Positions 16,014 through 25,999 of a stretch of DNA of 64,000 nt are shown here, one piece after another. Under the pieces are notes generated by a model that worked only from the letters and a program-made list of their open reading frames with translations, searched no databases and had not been told where the DNA came from. Every line of letters begins with the position of its first letter. The stretch's first letter is position 1. Made by a program: the position numbers and the translations under genes. Source of the stretch: Spirochaetota bacterium (GTDB taxonomy: Bacteria; Spirochaetota; UBA4802; UBA5368). The stretch is taken from positions 30,229 to 94,228 of the forward strand of contig SCSX01000018.1 of assembly GCA_004297825.1 (NCBI GenBank). The letters are read 5' to 3'.

Positions 16014-19000
16014 CTAGAAAACGAGCGAAAAATTCATCCCCAGTTCGTAGGACATGATTTCCCGGTAAACATTGCCCGTCTCCCGATTCCGGAATTTTTC
16101 GAGGGCCCATCTTCCCACCAGCCCCCCCTGGACATTTTTATGAAGATCGAGTGTGAGCTTTCCCGTCACCAGGTGCTGGTCGTAAGGCTCGGGCGATACG
16201 GTCCGGATGTAATCATACCGGTTCAGGAGCATCGAGTACTCTATTGAAAAAATCGGGAACCCGGTGAGGGTGTAAAAAGCGGAAAAGTACTCGTGAATCC
16301 AGTGCACGTCGGTTTCGAAAATTGCGGAGAACCGGTATCCCCGGTCTATTTCCCGGAAATAGGGATTTTTCTGCATGTTATCAAGGTAAACATCGTCCCT
16401 GGGGTCGTTCCCGCCGCCCTGGTCGATATATTCCTCCCGCTGCCGGTTTCGCAGATCCACGCCGGCCTTGAGCCCGAGACTTGCCCTGTCGCGCTTGAAC
16501 ACGATTCCCAGCTCAGGGGTATGCACGTCTTCCCGGACGTTGGAAGTAATGATCATGTTCCTGCTGTAATCATACCCCAGGCTCAGGGTAACGGCATGGA
16601 ACGGGATCCCCGGGAGATTGGGCCGGAAAAACCAGAAGCTGAAAAAACGCATGAGGTCGAAGCTCAGGTCCGCGTTCGAGGTGAAGGTTATCACCTGCTG
16701 GGGAACACCCTCCACCGCCTGGCGCTCGCTCACCTGGTTGAGGCCCGACGCCAGGGCCAGCGTCCATCTCTGGAAATTGAGCGTCGAATTCAGGGAAAAG
16801 TTATCGATAAGCCTCAGTCCGTTATCATAATCCTGGGCGCTCTCCCCGTCCGAGAAGGTGAGGGGGTTGTTGAACCGCGCGTATGTAAAATCGCGGCCCC
16901 GCGCGTAGTTTCCCCTTCCCGTCATGAAATACCAGGGGGGATATTTCGCCATGTTGAATGCCTCGCCCGCGATTCCGTCAAAGGTCCTGTTGATGCCGTA
17001 ACGCTCCGAGAAGGACGACGCCCCCTCACCCTCGTAGGGAATACCTTCCTCCCGAAACTGCAGCGAACGCGTGTAGCCGAAATTCATGGAGCTGATAAAA
17101 TCGAGATTTTTTGAAGCGCTGAAATCGAACGGCAGGTTCCACGCGCTGGACACGAAGCTGCGCGCGTCCTTGTCCCTGCGGTAGCGCCCCGAGAGCAGCC
17201 TCTCGTTGTCGTCGTAGTCCCGGAACTGGTTTTCAAAATATACCATCTCGCCTTTCCAGGAGGGCGATACGGCCCCGATACCCTTGAGTCCCAGGTTCAA
17301 TGCGCCCTTCTTGTTTCGCTCGACGAAACGGTAGTCGGAGCCGTATAAGAAGGGAATGTGAAAATCGCCCTCCATGTCTCCCTGGACGCCTGTGTCCGTG
17401 TACGAGGAACGGCCCCGGATATCGACGATCTCCTGCGAATACACGGTGATCGCCGGCTGCACGTAGACGTGTGAGCCCTGGTAATCCGCCGTGAGCTCCG
17501 CGCTCGATGATTGGCGCTTTTCCCGCTCGCTTACGGGTACGGACTGGTTTAGAATGTTTTTCGGGAGCGTGGGAGAGCCCCGCGTGACGCTTTCCTGCTT
17601 GAAGGAGGTATCGACGAGCAGCGAGGCAAGGAGCTTTCCCCCCAGGAAATCGTCCAGGTTCTCGCGTACGATGACCACGGGATTCTGCACATCCTCCTCG
17701 CTATCCTCGCGGAAGATGTCGGCGGAAAGGTAATCGCTGTGGGAATTTCTGTACCGATCGTTCTTGTAGACGAGCTTCACGCCCGGAACCGCCGTTGCGG
17801 AGGGTGCGAAATCGGACTCGATGCTTAAGCTGGATCTGCCGGATTTCCCCCGCTTCTGGACCGATACGTTTTCGTTCTGCGAATCGGTCCGGGAGTCTTC
17901 CGTGATATAGTCGAGCCGCGCGCTCCAGGCCGGCAGGATCTTTACCGACGAGAATATCTCCCGGTAGCGCTCCATGACGTCCGACTGGGTCTTCCCCACC
18001 GAGCTGAATTGCGCGCCGTGTCCCTTCTCGATCACTTTTATCTCGAGGTCCGAGAGTATCGGAACCCCCGCCGCCGTTTTGAAAAGCGGCCTCTTCCCCC
18101 TTATTTCGCCCTCGTACCAGTAGGCGCTGTCCACCAGCGTTTCGGCGTCCCCGGAGTAAATATCGTTGACCCAGATTTTTCCGGCGCCCCCGGTGCTTCC
18201 GCTATCAATGATTATCTCCATATAACTGACGCGTTTCAGGTCGGGATGCCCGGTGGCCGAAATCCGGTCGATTCCATTTGCACCGCTTTTGAGGTTGAGT
18301 TTCACTTCCCGCCAGATGTCCGGAAAATCGGGAATGAATTCATATGCGTAATAATCATTCTCCGAAGAACCTACACGCACGCCGATTTTATAAGGCAGCG
18401 TCGACCTGCAGTTCAGCCAGAGTGAAAGGGTTTTATAAAACCGCAAATCCATTTCCTTGGCGAACTTGCGCGATACGGAACCGGTAAAGGTTCCCGGGAG
18501 GTTGTAATCGATCTGCATCGCGGTTTCCTGCTCGATCTCGAGCTCGCGGTTCGTTTTTTCTCCGTGAAGCTCCTGGTACACATCGCTTTTTTTCGAAAGG
18601 AAGGAATTGGACCGATACTCCGGGTCGTTTATCGAATCGACCATGGTGACGCTGAACCTGTCCGGGTCCTCATCTGAAGTCCCATTAATTTTAATATTGC
18701 GCCATCGCGACGACACGAAGCGCATGCTGTCGATGTAGATCCTTCCCGCATTGGGCGCGCTCCCCGCCAGGAAAAGCCTGATCGACCTGACCTGCTTCAG
18801 CAGGGAAATGTTGTCGGTGAACGCGGTAGAGCTCCTTTCGATGTAGAGTCGCGCCATCTGCCATGCGGTGTCGCCGGGTGCGACGGTTATAGGCGTCGCG
18901 GAGGCGCCCTTCAGGATCGCGCCCTGGAGCCGGACGATGCTTTCGGCGGCGTCCAGCGTCCCGTTCCCGTTCAGGTCCTCGGAGTTGAGTATCCCGTCGC

Positions 19001-21722
19001 CGCGGGTCGAATCGGACAGCCCCGGTCCGGAGCCTATCACGGTATCGGTGCCCCCGGAGGGGTTGAACCGGTATCCCCGGTCCTCGGTCTGGCTGCGGGT
19101 CGGGTCGTAGTCGAGGAAACCGTTCGCGTTAAGGTCTTCCGTGTCCAGGGAGCCGTCGCCGTCTGCATCCTCGTTTATCGAACCCAGGTCCAGGAAAAGG
19201 TTTACGGGGCTTTCGAGCGCCTCCGCCCCGGAACCGGCACGGTACCATATCTCGACGTACTGGAGCCCGGAAAAATCCACCGCGTCCGACGACAGGTTGC
19301 GCGTAACGATGGGAACGGTGGTTCCCGAAGAGCCCAGGTCAAAATCGAGCACCAGGGATCGCTGCGTCTCCGCCTTCTGGATGGAATCGGCTACGTGCCC
19401 GGTCGCCACGTTGTAGGGACCCGGCTTGACGGAATACGGGATCGTATACGGCGTAAAGCCCGTCCCCTGCAGGCGGTCGGGGCTCGATGGCTCGCGGTAG
19501 AATTTGTACAGTAAAAGCCCCCTCAGGTTCTGTGCCAGGGGATTAGGCATGGACGAGAGTATCCAGTCCTTCTCGGAGAGTGAGATCGACACCACCTCGT
19601 CCGCGGATTCCATGTCGTCTATGAGTCCCTTCCCGAAGGTGTTCACGTTCCGGTAGCTGCGGGCGTACTCGGCGTACGCCTTTACGTCCACGGGCGACGA
19701 ATCGACGTGCACGCCGGGGAACAGGTTCACGAGCTCCTTCATGCGTTGTTCGCTCAGGAAGAGCGACATGTCGCCCTCGAGCACCAGGGTCTGCGTGGGC
19801 TCTGACCCCACCACCGGGATAACCCCGCCGCCCGCCGAGCGCGTAAAGAGCATGGTCCCCCCCACCAACAGGTCGCGCGAGAGACGGTAGTCGGCCCGCG
19901 CCCCGCCCACGAAGGACTGCGCCTCCGCCGCGAACGGGAGAAACTCGTACCTGATCTCGATCGCGGTCTCCGGCGAGATGACGGGGTTGTTCTGGTTCAC
20001 GAAGGCGAAATACCCGGACGTGAGGTCCAGCGTGTAGAGGGAGGCGGGAATCTCGCGCCCGTCCACCTTGACGCGTACGCTGTCCGGGATGATGTTGAAG
20101 TGCTTCAGCTGGAAGCTCCTGGCCTCCCGGTAATAGTCGACCCGCATCCTGAACGCGGACACATCCGCGATATTGGATGCCTGTATCTCGCTATAGATCG
20201 CGGCCGCGACCGAAAGCGAAAGCCCGCTCCTGAACGGCTCCCTGAGCGAGAAGCCTATTATGCCCCTCGTGTAATCGACGGTATAGCTTCCAAGATCGCC
20301 CGTTTCCGTTTTCGTGAGGAGCCGCGTGCGCTCGAAAAACTTCAGGCTGAAATTATTTTGGAGAAGCTGCTGCTCCCCGACGTGATAAAACGAGCGCACC
20401 TCGTAGATGTCCAGGTTCATCACGCCGTCGCCGTTTTTATCGCCGTCGGACAATCCGTTCCTGTCCGCGTCTTCGTCTATCGAATAGCCGTACTTGATGA
20501 ATACGAATATTTTTCCGGGAAACTGCGCGTCGCTGCGCTTCGCGGGATCCGACGACGAGGTGCTCCCTCCGTTCAGCGTGTAGACCGCGAATATCCGCGC
20601 GCCTGCGGGCACTGTTTTCAGGAACGTGACAAGCCCTGTCGCGAAATTGATCGTGTAGTCCGCGCCGGAGACCATCTTCGTGTACTTCCCGTCGTCGATC
20701 GCGAGGGTGATCGCGTTCAGGTTGTTGAGCGGGTTCTGGTCGTCCACGTAGAGCTCGAAGCCCTGGGCGTCGATATTTACCTGGTACGGCGTGAAGCTCG
20801 CCGGCGCGGAGGTGAAGGTCCGCGTGACATATGGGGCCCCCGGCGGCGCGCTCAGGTTGTCGTAGCGCTTGAAGGCCTCGATCTGGAAATAGGTGTTCCT
20901 GATATACTGGTATTCGGCGAGCGTGAGGTTTCCGGACGCGGAATTTCCGCGAAAATACTCGACCTCGGTTTCCCCCCGGGTGACGCTCCCGAAGGCCTTC
21001 ACCGTGAGATTCCCCTTGCGCACGGTGGTATCGATCCCCAGTCCGCTCGTGGAGGTCTCGTCGTAAACGGCGTACTTGGAATTGTTGAGCTTGATGCTGA
21101 TATCGCCGGCGTTGATCTCGCGGATGACCTCGTCGTCGCGCACCGCCTTGTACTGCATGCGATACTGGTTCTCGTTGTTCTGGCGCCTGCTGTCGTGATC
21201 GATATAAACCGTGAGCCGGTCGCCCACGCGGCCTTCCATGTGAAGCTGCATCTCGCTCTCCACCGTGGTGCCCGACTGGATCACGCGCGAAACGGGCTCG
21301 TCGGTGTCGAAGAGCTTGTATTTCCGGCTCGTGAACGCCGACTTCCCGCGGAGCAGGTTCCATTTCGCCGCGCCGTACGAATTGATGTCCACGTCATCGC
21401 GCTCCTCAAGGACCAGCCTTCCCTCGTCCATGCTCTCGTAGAGGAGCGTGTATTTGGGCTCTATGATGTAGCGATGCCAGTCTCCCGCGTGATAGGCGAG
21501 GGGCGCGTTGGGGTCGACCGGGAAGAGGGAATCGATACCGCCCTTTCCCCCCTCTTGAATGACGGGGGGAACCGGCCGGCCCGTGCGCTCCTCCAGGTAG
21601 GTGCGGAGCATGTCGGTAAATGCGCGCCCTTTCCCGTTTTCCTGGGAAAGCGCATAGGTGAGCGCGGAGAGGGTCCCCGCCAGGATGCCGAGTTTCGCAA
21701 GAAGGGGCAGTCGCTGTATCAT
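16014..21722 (-). CDS. Giant SprA-like outer-membrane protein
   Basis: 1902 residues with an N-terminal signal-like helix (about 5-25). The bulk is beta-rich. Repeated domains alternate a sentence-like pattern seen in SprA, e.g. SGYFAFVNQNNPVISPETAI and a central GPYNV followed by VEIWYRA then LFLDLGSINEDADGDGSLD, which parallels the 'RGPYN ... EFW ... LGxISED' core of the type IX translocon SprA. Acidic EF-hand-like clusters occur near residues 410-430, 850-875 and 905-930 (GDGILNSEDLNGNGTLD). The C-terminal 700 residues have alternating strands and end in Phe (MNFSLVF), as in outer-membrane barrels. GAGGT precedes the ATG. The SprA assignment is an inference; size and layout are consistent. 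Confidence 0.6.
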   Translation of the reverse strand: MIQRLPLLAKLGILAGTLSALTYALSQENGKGRAFTDMLRTYLEERTGRPVPPVIQEGGKGGIDSLFPVDPNAPLAYHAGDWHRYIIEPKYTLLYESMDEGRLVLEERDDVDINSYGAAKWNLLRGKSAFTSRKYKLFDTDEPVSRVIQSGTTVESEMQLHMEGRVGDRLTVYIDHDSRRQNNENQYRMQYKAVRDDEVIREINAGDISIKLNNSKYAVYDETSTSGLGIDTTVRKGNLTVKAFGSVTRGETEVEYFRGNSASGNLTLAEYQYIRNTYFQIEAFKRYDNLSAPPGAPYVTRTFTSAPASFTPYQVNIDAQGFELYVDDQNPLNNLNAITLAIDDGKYTKMVSGADYTINFATGLVTFLKTVPAGARIFAVYTLNGGSTSSSDPAKRSDAQFPGKIFVFIKYGYSIDEDADRNGLSDGDKNGDGVMNLDIYEVRSFYHVGEQQLLQNNFSLKFFERTRLLTKTETGDLGSYTVDYTRGIIGFSLREPFRSGLSLSVAAAIYSEIQASNIADVSAFRMRVDYYREARSFQLKHFNIIPDSVRVKVDGREIPASLYTLDLTSGYFAFVNQNNPVISPETAIEIRYEFLPFAAEAQSFVGGARADYRLSRDLLVGGTMLFTRSAGGGVIPVVGSEPTQTLVLEGDMSLFLSEQRMKELVNLFPGVHVDSSPVDVKAYAEYARSYRNVNTFGKGLIDDMESADEVVSISLSEKDWILSSMPNPLAQNLRGLLLYKFYREPSSPDRLQGTGFTPYTIPYSVKPGPYNVATGHVADSIQKAETQRSLVLDFDLGSSGTTVPIVTRNLSSDAVDFSGLQYVEIWYRAGSGAEALESPVNLFLDLGSINEDADGDGSLDTEDLNANGFLDYDPTRSQTEDRGYRFNPSGGTDTVIGSGPGLSDSTRGDGILNSEDLNGNGTLDAAESIVRLQGAILKGASATPITVAPGDTAWQMARLYIERSSTAFTDNISLLKQVRSIRLFLAGSAPNAGRIYIDSMRFVSSRWRNIKINGTSDEDPDRFSVTMVDSINDPEYRSNSFLSKKSDVYQELHGEKTNRELEIEQETAMQIDYNLPGTFTGSVSRKFAKEMDLRFYKTLSLWLNCRSTLPYKIGVRVGSSENDYYAYEFIPDFPDIWREVKLNLKSGANGIDRISATGHPDLKRVSYMEIIIDSGSTGGAGKIWVNDIYSGDAETLVDSAYWYEGEIRGKRPLFKTAAGVPILSDLEIKVIEKGHGAQFSSVGKTQSDVMERYREIFSSVKILPAWSARLDYITEDSRTDSQNENVSVQKRGKSGRSSLSIESDFAPSATAVPGVKLVYKNDRYRNSHSDYLSADIFREDSEEDVQNPVVIVRENLDDFLGGKLLASLLVDTSFKQESVTRGSPTLPKNILNQSVPVSEREKRQSSSAELTADYQGSHVYVQPAITVYSQEIVDIRGRSSYTDTGVQGDMEGDFHIPFLYGSDYRFVERNKKGALNLGLKGIGAVSPSWKGEMVYFENQFRDYDDNERLLSGRYRRDKDARSFVSSAWNLPFDFSASKNLDFISSMNFGYTRSLQFREEGIPYEGEGASSFSERYGINRTFDGIAGEAFNMAKYPPWYFMTGRGNYARGRDFTYARFNNPLTFSDGESAQDYDNGLRLIDNFSLNSTLNFQRWTLALASGLNQVSERQAVEGVPQQVITFTSNADLSFDLMRFFSFWFFRPNLPGIPFHAVTLSLGYDYSRNMIITSNVREDVHTPELGIVFKRDRASLGLKAGVDLRNRQREEYIDQGGGNDPRDDVYLDNMQKNPYFREIDRGYRFSAIFETDVHWIHEYFSAFYTLTGFPIFSIEYSMLLNRYDYIRTVSPEPYDQHLVTGKLTLDLHKNVQGGLVGRWALEKFRNRETGNVYREIMSYELGMNFSLVF

Positions 21723-21789
21723 ACCTCAGGGGATGGGGAGCGGATCTCTTTTTATATTCGCGGCACCGCCGCGGAGGCCGCGCGCGTCG

Positions 21790-22788
21790 TTACCAGATCC
21801 TGCTCATATAGGGATACGGGTTGATCGCGACGTTGCCGAGCTTGATCTCGTAGTGGCAATGGTTACCCGTCGCGGATCCCGTCTGGCCCACGTAGGCGAT
21901 ATGCTGTCCCTTCTGGACATGGTCCCCCTGGTTCACCACGAGGCGCGAACAGTGCCCGTAAATCGTCTCGAAGCCGTACTTGTGCTTGATCCTCACCGTG
22001 TTGCCGTACCCGCCCATCCATCCCGCGGTCTCGACGGTTCCGGGCGCGGTGGCGTGGATCTCGGTGCTGTCGGGCGCGGCGATATCGATCCCCGAATGGA
22101 AGTCGCGCCCCATCCCGAACGGGGACCTGCGCCAGCCGAAGAGCGAGGTGACGTTTCCCATGTTGGGCACGATGGAAGGCGTATCGTTCACCACCTTACT
22201 GCGCACGTCCACGAAATTCTTGATGGTCTTGATGGTATTCGTGGAGCAGATTATGTTTTTCTGAATTTCCCGCAGGGTGAATATCTCGTCGGGCATGATT
22301 CCCGCGACGCTCTTCTTGTCGGATACCGCGCGCGGATCGAACTTGTCGAGCTTCCAGATATTGTCCGTCTTCACGTTCTCTCCCGCCGCGAGCAGGTACA
22401 GCTCCTCGATATCGGGTTTCATGTCGTCCACCACGTCCGAAATCGCGACGGTGAGCTTTTCGAATTTCAATAGATGGGAGCGTATGTCCTTGTAGTTCAT
22501 CAACAGGCGCTGCTCCTCGCTGCGGGAGCTCGCGTTCTTGATTATGGCGTACGCGGAGGTCACGAGCACCACGCTGAAAAGCGCGATGAAAAAGAGCACG
22601 GTGAACTTGGATATCTGGAAGTTGAATATCTTCTTCTCGTTGTGGGGGATGAACATAACCGTGATCTTCTCGTGCCCCTTCTCCTGGAAGCCGTCCCACC
22701 ATTTCGTGAATCGCTTCATGTATATGTAGTAGCTCTCGGAGAAGCGCATCCGGAACTTGTTCTGGTACTGTTTTATCTTGAACTTCAT
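21790..22788 (-). CDS. M23-family metallopeptidase, membrane-anchored
   Basis: 332 residues from the ATG at 22788, which has AAGGGA 6 bases upstream; a longer frame from 22830 is less likely. One transmembrane helix (about residues 60-83) follows a basic cytoplasmic stretch. A helical periplasmic region leads to a LytM domain with the Zn ligands in FHSGIDIAAP and NHCHYEI, plus IYGHCSRL. It cleaves, or helps others cleave, peptidoglycan peptide cross-links. All zinc-binding residues look intact. It lies directly upstream of the SprA-like gene (67-base gap, same strand), so local wall opening for that large protein is a possible role. Confidence 0.88.
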   Translation of the reverse strand: MKFKIKQYQNKFRMRFSESYYIYMKRFTKWWDGFQEKGHEKITVMFIPHNEKKIFNFQISKFTVLFFIALFSVVLVTSAYAIIKNASSRSEEQRLLMNYKDIRSHLLKFEKLTVAISDVVDDMKPDIEELYLLAAGENVKTDNIWKLDKFDPRAVSDKKSVAGIMPDEIFTLREIQKNIICSTNTIKTIKNFVDVRSKVVNDTPSIVPNMGNVTSLFGWRRSPFGMGRDFHSGIDIAAPDSTEIHATAPGTVETAGWMGGYGNTVRIKHKYGFETIYGHCSRLVVNQGDHVQKGQHIAYVGQTGSATGNHCHYEIKLGNVAINPYPYMSRIW

Positions 22789-22932
22789 CGGTATCCCTTT
22801 TTTGAGCGCGAAATCGGCCAAAAACTGCACAATTTCAGATATTTAGATTATCGAAAATTTCAATTTATCGCGCAAGCATTTTTTACTATTAATCGCTTGC
22901 GCTCGCCGGGCGCCGCCGGTACACAGTCTCTC

Positions 22933-23562
22933 ATGACCGGCGACCTGCACACCCTGCTCATGAGCCGCATCGACGAGGCTTTCGAGCGTTTCGATTCGTA
23001 TTATCCCATCCTCGCGCATACCGTGTACGCGCCCCTCGAGGGCCTGCTCCGCGAGGCGGCCCCTCGGGTGCGCTGCGGAAAGGGGTGCGACTTCTGTTGC
23101 AGCCGCATCGTGGTCGCGTCGCGCATAGAGGCGCTGGGACTCATCGATTATATGCTGGGCTATGCCTCCCGCAGCGTGGACGACCTACGCGCCCTGGTAA
23201 GCCCCCACGCCGCGGCGCTCAAGCAGTTCCTGAACGAGCGGGCGGAAGCGGACGACCGCGACGCGACGTGGTTCTCGCGCGGCACGCCCTGCCCCTTTCT
23301 CGTTGACGGCGCCTGCTCCGTATACGAGGCGCGGCCCCTTTCCTGCAGGGCGTATCATTCCACCGACGAGCCGGAAAAATGCAGGGAGGCCGTGCGCACC
23401 GTGGGACAGGTTCAGATGCTCAAAGACGCCGAGGCCCTCTTCCAGGTGATCGTATCCAGGGTAGCCGGGCGCGTCGACCCGGTACTGGCGACCGACGGGC
23501 TTCTCACGATCATGCTCGACGACGCACTCCAGGAAGACAATTTCAAAAAAGATACTCCATAG
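22933..23562 (+). CDS. YkgJ-family cysteine-cluster protein
   Basis: 209 residues from the ATG at 22933. Conserved Cys motifs: CGKGCDFCC (about 48-56), then TPCPFLVDGACSVYEARPLS followed by CRAYHS (about 119-142). This is the putative zinc- or iron-chelating family YkgJ/UPF0153, of unknown cellular role. The remainder is helical. The gene diverges from the M23 peptidase gene and its 3' end overlaps the end of radA by 20 bases on the opposite strand. Confidence 0.85.
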   Translation: MTGDLHTLLMSRIDEAFERFDSYYPILAHTVYAPLEGLLREAAPRVRCGKGCDFCCSRIVVASRIEALGLIDYMLGYASRSVDDLRALVSPHAAALKQFLNERAEADDRDATWFSRGTPCPFLVDGACSVYEARPLSCRAYHSTDEPEKCREAVRTVGQVQMLKDAEALFQVIVSRVAGRVDPVLATDGLLTIMLDDALQEDNFKKDTP

Positions 23563-24886
23563 CCTCGGCGATATTCGCCACGCCGATAGCCTCGCCCGCA
23601 AATCCCGCCGCCTTCGTCTCCAGGCTGTCCTTCTTCGAAAGCACGAGCGTCTTGAACCCCGAACGCGCGAATTCCTGGATGCGCCGGTGGCATTGCGGGA
23701 CGGGCCGCACCTCGCCCGAAAGCGCGATTTCTCCCGCAAACCCCGTGTGCGCGGGTATGGGGCGCTCCCGGAGGCTCGATGCGATAGCCATGGCCACCGC
23801 GAGGTCCGATGCCGTCTCGGTAATGGAGAAGCCCCCCGCCACGTTCACGAACACGTCGCAGGTCCCCAGCTTGAGCATCCCGTGCTTTTCGAGCACCGCG
23901 GCGATCAGGATAAGCCTGTTCAGGTCGAAGCCGTCCGCCATGCGACGGGGGTTCGAGAAGTTGGTGAAGGTGACGAGCGACTGCACCTCGAAGAGGATGA
24001 TGCGGCTTCCCTCGAGCGAGGCCGATACGGCGCTCCCCGCGGCGTGCGAGGAAAAGGGGGAGAGGAAAAGCGAGTTCTTGTCGCGGATCTCCTGCAGCCC
24101 TTTTTCCGTCATCCGGAAGAGCCCTATCTCGTTCACCGAGCCGAACCTGTTTTTGAACGCGCGCAGGATTCGATAGTCGCGCGAGAAGTCCCCCTCGAAA
24201 TAAAGCACCGTGTCCACGAGATGCTCGAGCATCTTGGGGCCCGCGATCGCGCCGTCCTTGGTGATGTGGCCTATAAGTATGATGGGGATGTCCGTGCGCT
24301 TCGCGAGCTCAACCAGCCGGGCCGTCGATTCGCGGATCTGCCCCACGGAGCCGCGGTAGCCGGGAAGCTCCGCGAGCGAGAGCGTCTGGACCGAGTCGAT
24401 GACCACGAGCTCGGGTTTTTCCGCCTCGACGACGGCCTGGATCTCCTCCACCGTCGTGCTCGAGGACACCCGGACCTTTTCCGCGGGGACGGCGAGCCTC
24501 ACCGCGCGCTGGCGGATCTGCAGGGGGGATTCCTCCCCGGAAAAATAGATGGAGCGCAGGGAGCACGCGATCTGGAGCGCGAGGGTGGACTTCCCTATCC
24601 CCGGGTCGCCGCCGATGAGTATCACGGAACCCGGGACTATGCCACCCCCGGTCACCAGATCGAATTCCGCGATCCCGCCGGTGACCCGGCAAGGCGCCTC
24701 GCTGGACTCGTCGGCAAGGGGGTGCAGCACCGCCTTGCGCGCTGCGCGGGAATGAACGGGCTCCGCCGCAGCGATCGTGTTCCACGAGCCGCAGGCGTCG
24801 CATCGTCCCGCCCACTTGGGGTGCTCGGCCCCGCACGAGGTGCAGACGAAGCGCGCGTGTTTCTTGTCGGCCGCCTTGGCCGTCAT
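23543..24886 (-). CDS. radA: DNA repair protein RadA
   Basis: 447 residues, normal length. N-terminal zinc finger FVCTSCGAEHPKWAGRCDAC (about 14-33), RecA-like ATPase with Walker A GGDPGIGKST and Walker B LVVIDSVQTL, the RadA-specific KNRFGSVNEIGLF, and a C-terminal Lon-protease-like domain (KLGTCDVFVNVAGGFSITET). It promotes branch migration during recombination. The start ATG overlaps the stop of the upstream MCE gene (ATGA), so translation is coupled. Confidence 0.96.
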   Translation of the reverse strand: MTAKAADKKHARFVCTSCGAEHPKWAGRCDACGSWNTIAAAEPVHSRAARKAVLHPLADESSEAPCRVTGGIAEFDLVTGGGIVPGSVILIGGDPGIGKSTLALQIACSLRSIYFSGEESPLQIRQRAVRLAVPAEKVRVSSSTTVEEIQAVVEAEKPELVVIDSVQTLSLAELPGYRGSVGQIRESTARLVELAKRTDIPIILIGHITKDGAIAGPKMLEHLVDTVLYFEGDFSRDYRILRAFKNRFGSVNEIGLFRMTEKGLQEIRDKNSLFLSPFSSHAAGSAVSASLEGSRIILFEVQSLVTFTNFSNPRRMADGFDLNRLILIAAVLEKHGMLKLGTCDVFVNVAGGFSITETASDLAVAMAIASSLRERPIPAHTGFAGEIALSGEVRPVPQCHRRIQEFARSGFKTLVLSKKDSLETKAAGFAGEAIGVANIAEAMEYLF

Positions 24887-25758
24887 TGCTTCGTTCTATA
24901 GAAGAGCTTGGAGGGATCCTGCTTGAGCGAATAGAAGAGGTCGCGCGCGTAGACGGACGCGTCGCGCAGGTTGTTGTAGACTTCCTCGTCGGTAAGAAGC
25001 TTACCCAGGGTGCCGCGGCCGCTCTCTATCCTGAATATGACCTTGTTGAGCTCGGCGGCGACCTCCGAGAGGTTTCGCATCGTTATGGAGACCTCTTCCT
25101 TGTTCTTCTCGGAAATCTGCGCGAGGTTGCGCGAGAGCAGGTTAAGCTGCTCGATGAGTATCTTGGTGTCCATGGCCATGGTTTCGATCATCACCCGGGC
25201 GGTGGACACGGACTGCTTCACGTCGTAGCGGTTCTCGTCGACCATCTTGTTTAAATTGGCGACGAACCTGTTCGAGTTCTGGAAAATCTCGGCAAGGATC
25301 TCGCCGCCGCTCTTGTCCTGCATGAAGCCCTGGAAGGTGAGCATCATCTGGTCGAAGCTGGGCGGGTCGATGCCGTACACCTTGTCCCCGTCGCCCAGGA
25401 AATCCTCGACGTCCAGGGAAGGGGGGACGAACACGTTAATATATTTTTCGCCGATAATCCCCGTCGTGAAGATCGCGAACTTGGTGCTCTTTATGAGCTT
25501 GAACTTCCGGTCGATCCACACCGTGACCTCGGTCTTCTCCGACGACTGGCTGATCTCCTCTACCTGCCCTATCCGGATGCCCCCCGCGATCTTCACCGGC
25601 GCGGAGATGCGCAGGTCGTTCAGAAATCCAAAGTAGACCTTAAGGCGGTATCCGCTCTGGGCCACGTTTATCTTTGCCAGTATGCCCACGAGGAGCAGGA
25701 AGATGGTGAAGCTCACCGTGACCATAAGGCCCACCCGCGCTTCGTTACTGAGTTTCAT
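24883..25758 (-). CDS. MCE/MlaD-family lipid-transport protein
   Basis: 291 residues: one N-terminal transmembrane helix (about 9-29), an MCE domain (about 38-118, with YFGFLNDLRISAPVKIAGG and GIIGEKYINVFV), then a long helical region (140-285). MlaD-type proteins form hexamers in the periplasm that pass phospholipids between membranes, together with an ABC transporter (MlaE/F) that is not in this window. That it forms an operon with radA rather than mla genes is somewhat unusual. Confidence 0.88.
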   Translation of the reverse strand: MKLSNEARVGLMVTVSFTIFLLLVGILAKINVAQSGYRLKVYFGFLNDLRISAPVKIAGGIRIGQVEEISQSSEKTEVTVWIDRKFKLIKSTKFAIFTTGIIGEKYINVFVPPSLDVEDFLGDGDKVYGIDPPSFDQMMLTFQGFMQDKSGGEILAEIFQNSNRFVANLNKMVDENRYDVKQSVSTARVMIETMAMDTKILIEQLNLLSRNLAQISEKNKEEVSITMRNLSEVAAELNKVIFRIESGRGTLGKLLTDEEVYNNLRDASVYARDLFYSLKQDPSKLFYRTKQ

Positions 25759-25999
25759 GCGTCACCTCCAGGGTCCGTGTCTGACTATACATATCGCGGC
25801 GGGGCTGTAAATTAATTTTTCTGGGCGGCATCCGTCTTCCGGAAGCGCCTGGCGGGGCATGCCGGCGTATCGGCCCCCCTCCCCTTTATAAATCCCGGTG
25901 TAGTGGATACGTTTCGTCCAACCGTAATCGAATTATTTTTTTTCAACTGGTTGATTTCAAAACGTGGTCTGGGTACTATCTTCTCACCGAGGTGCTGCA

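Noticed and set aside
20100..21824. Long plus-strand open frame of more than 500 codons opposite the SprA-like gene
   Set aside because: It lies antisense to a gene with clear signal peptide, domains and ribosome-binding site; its translation is Arg/His/Val-rich without motifs, as expected from GC-rich shadow frames.
23687..24901. 400-codon plus-strand frame opposite radA
   Set aside because: It is entirely antisense to radA, which has all family motifs; the composition is shadow-like.
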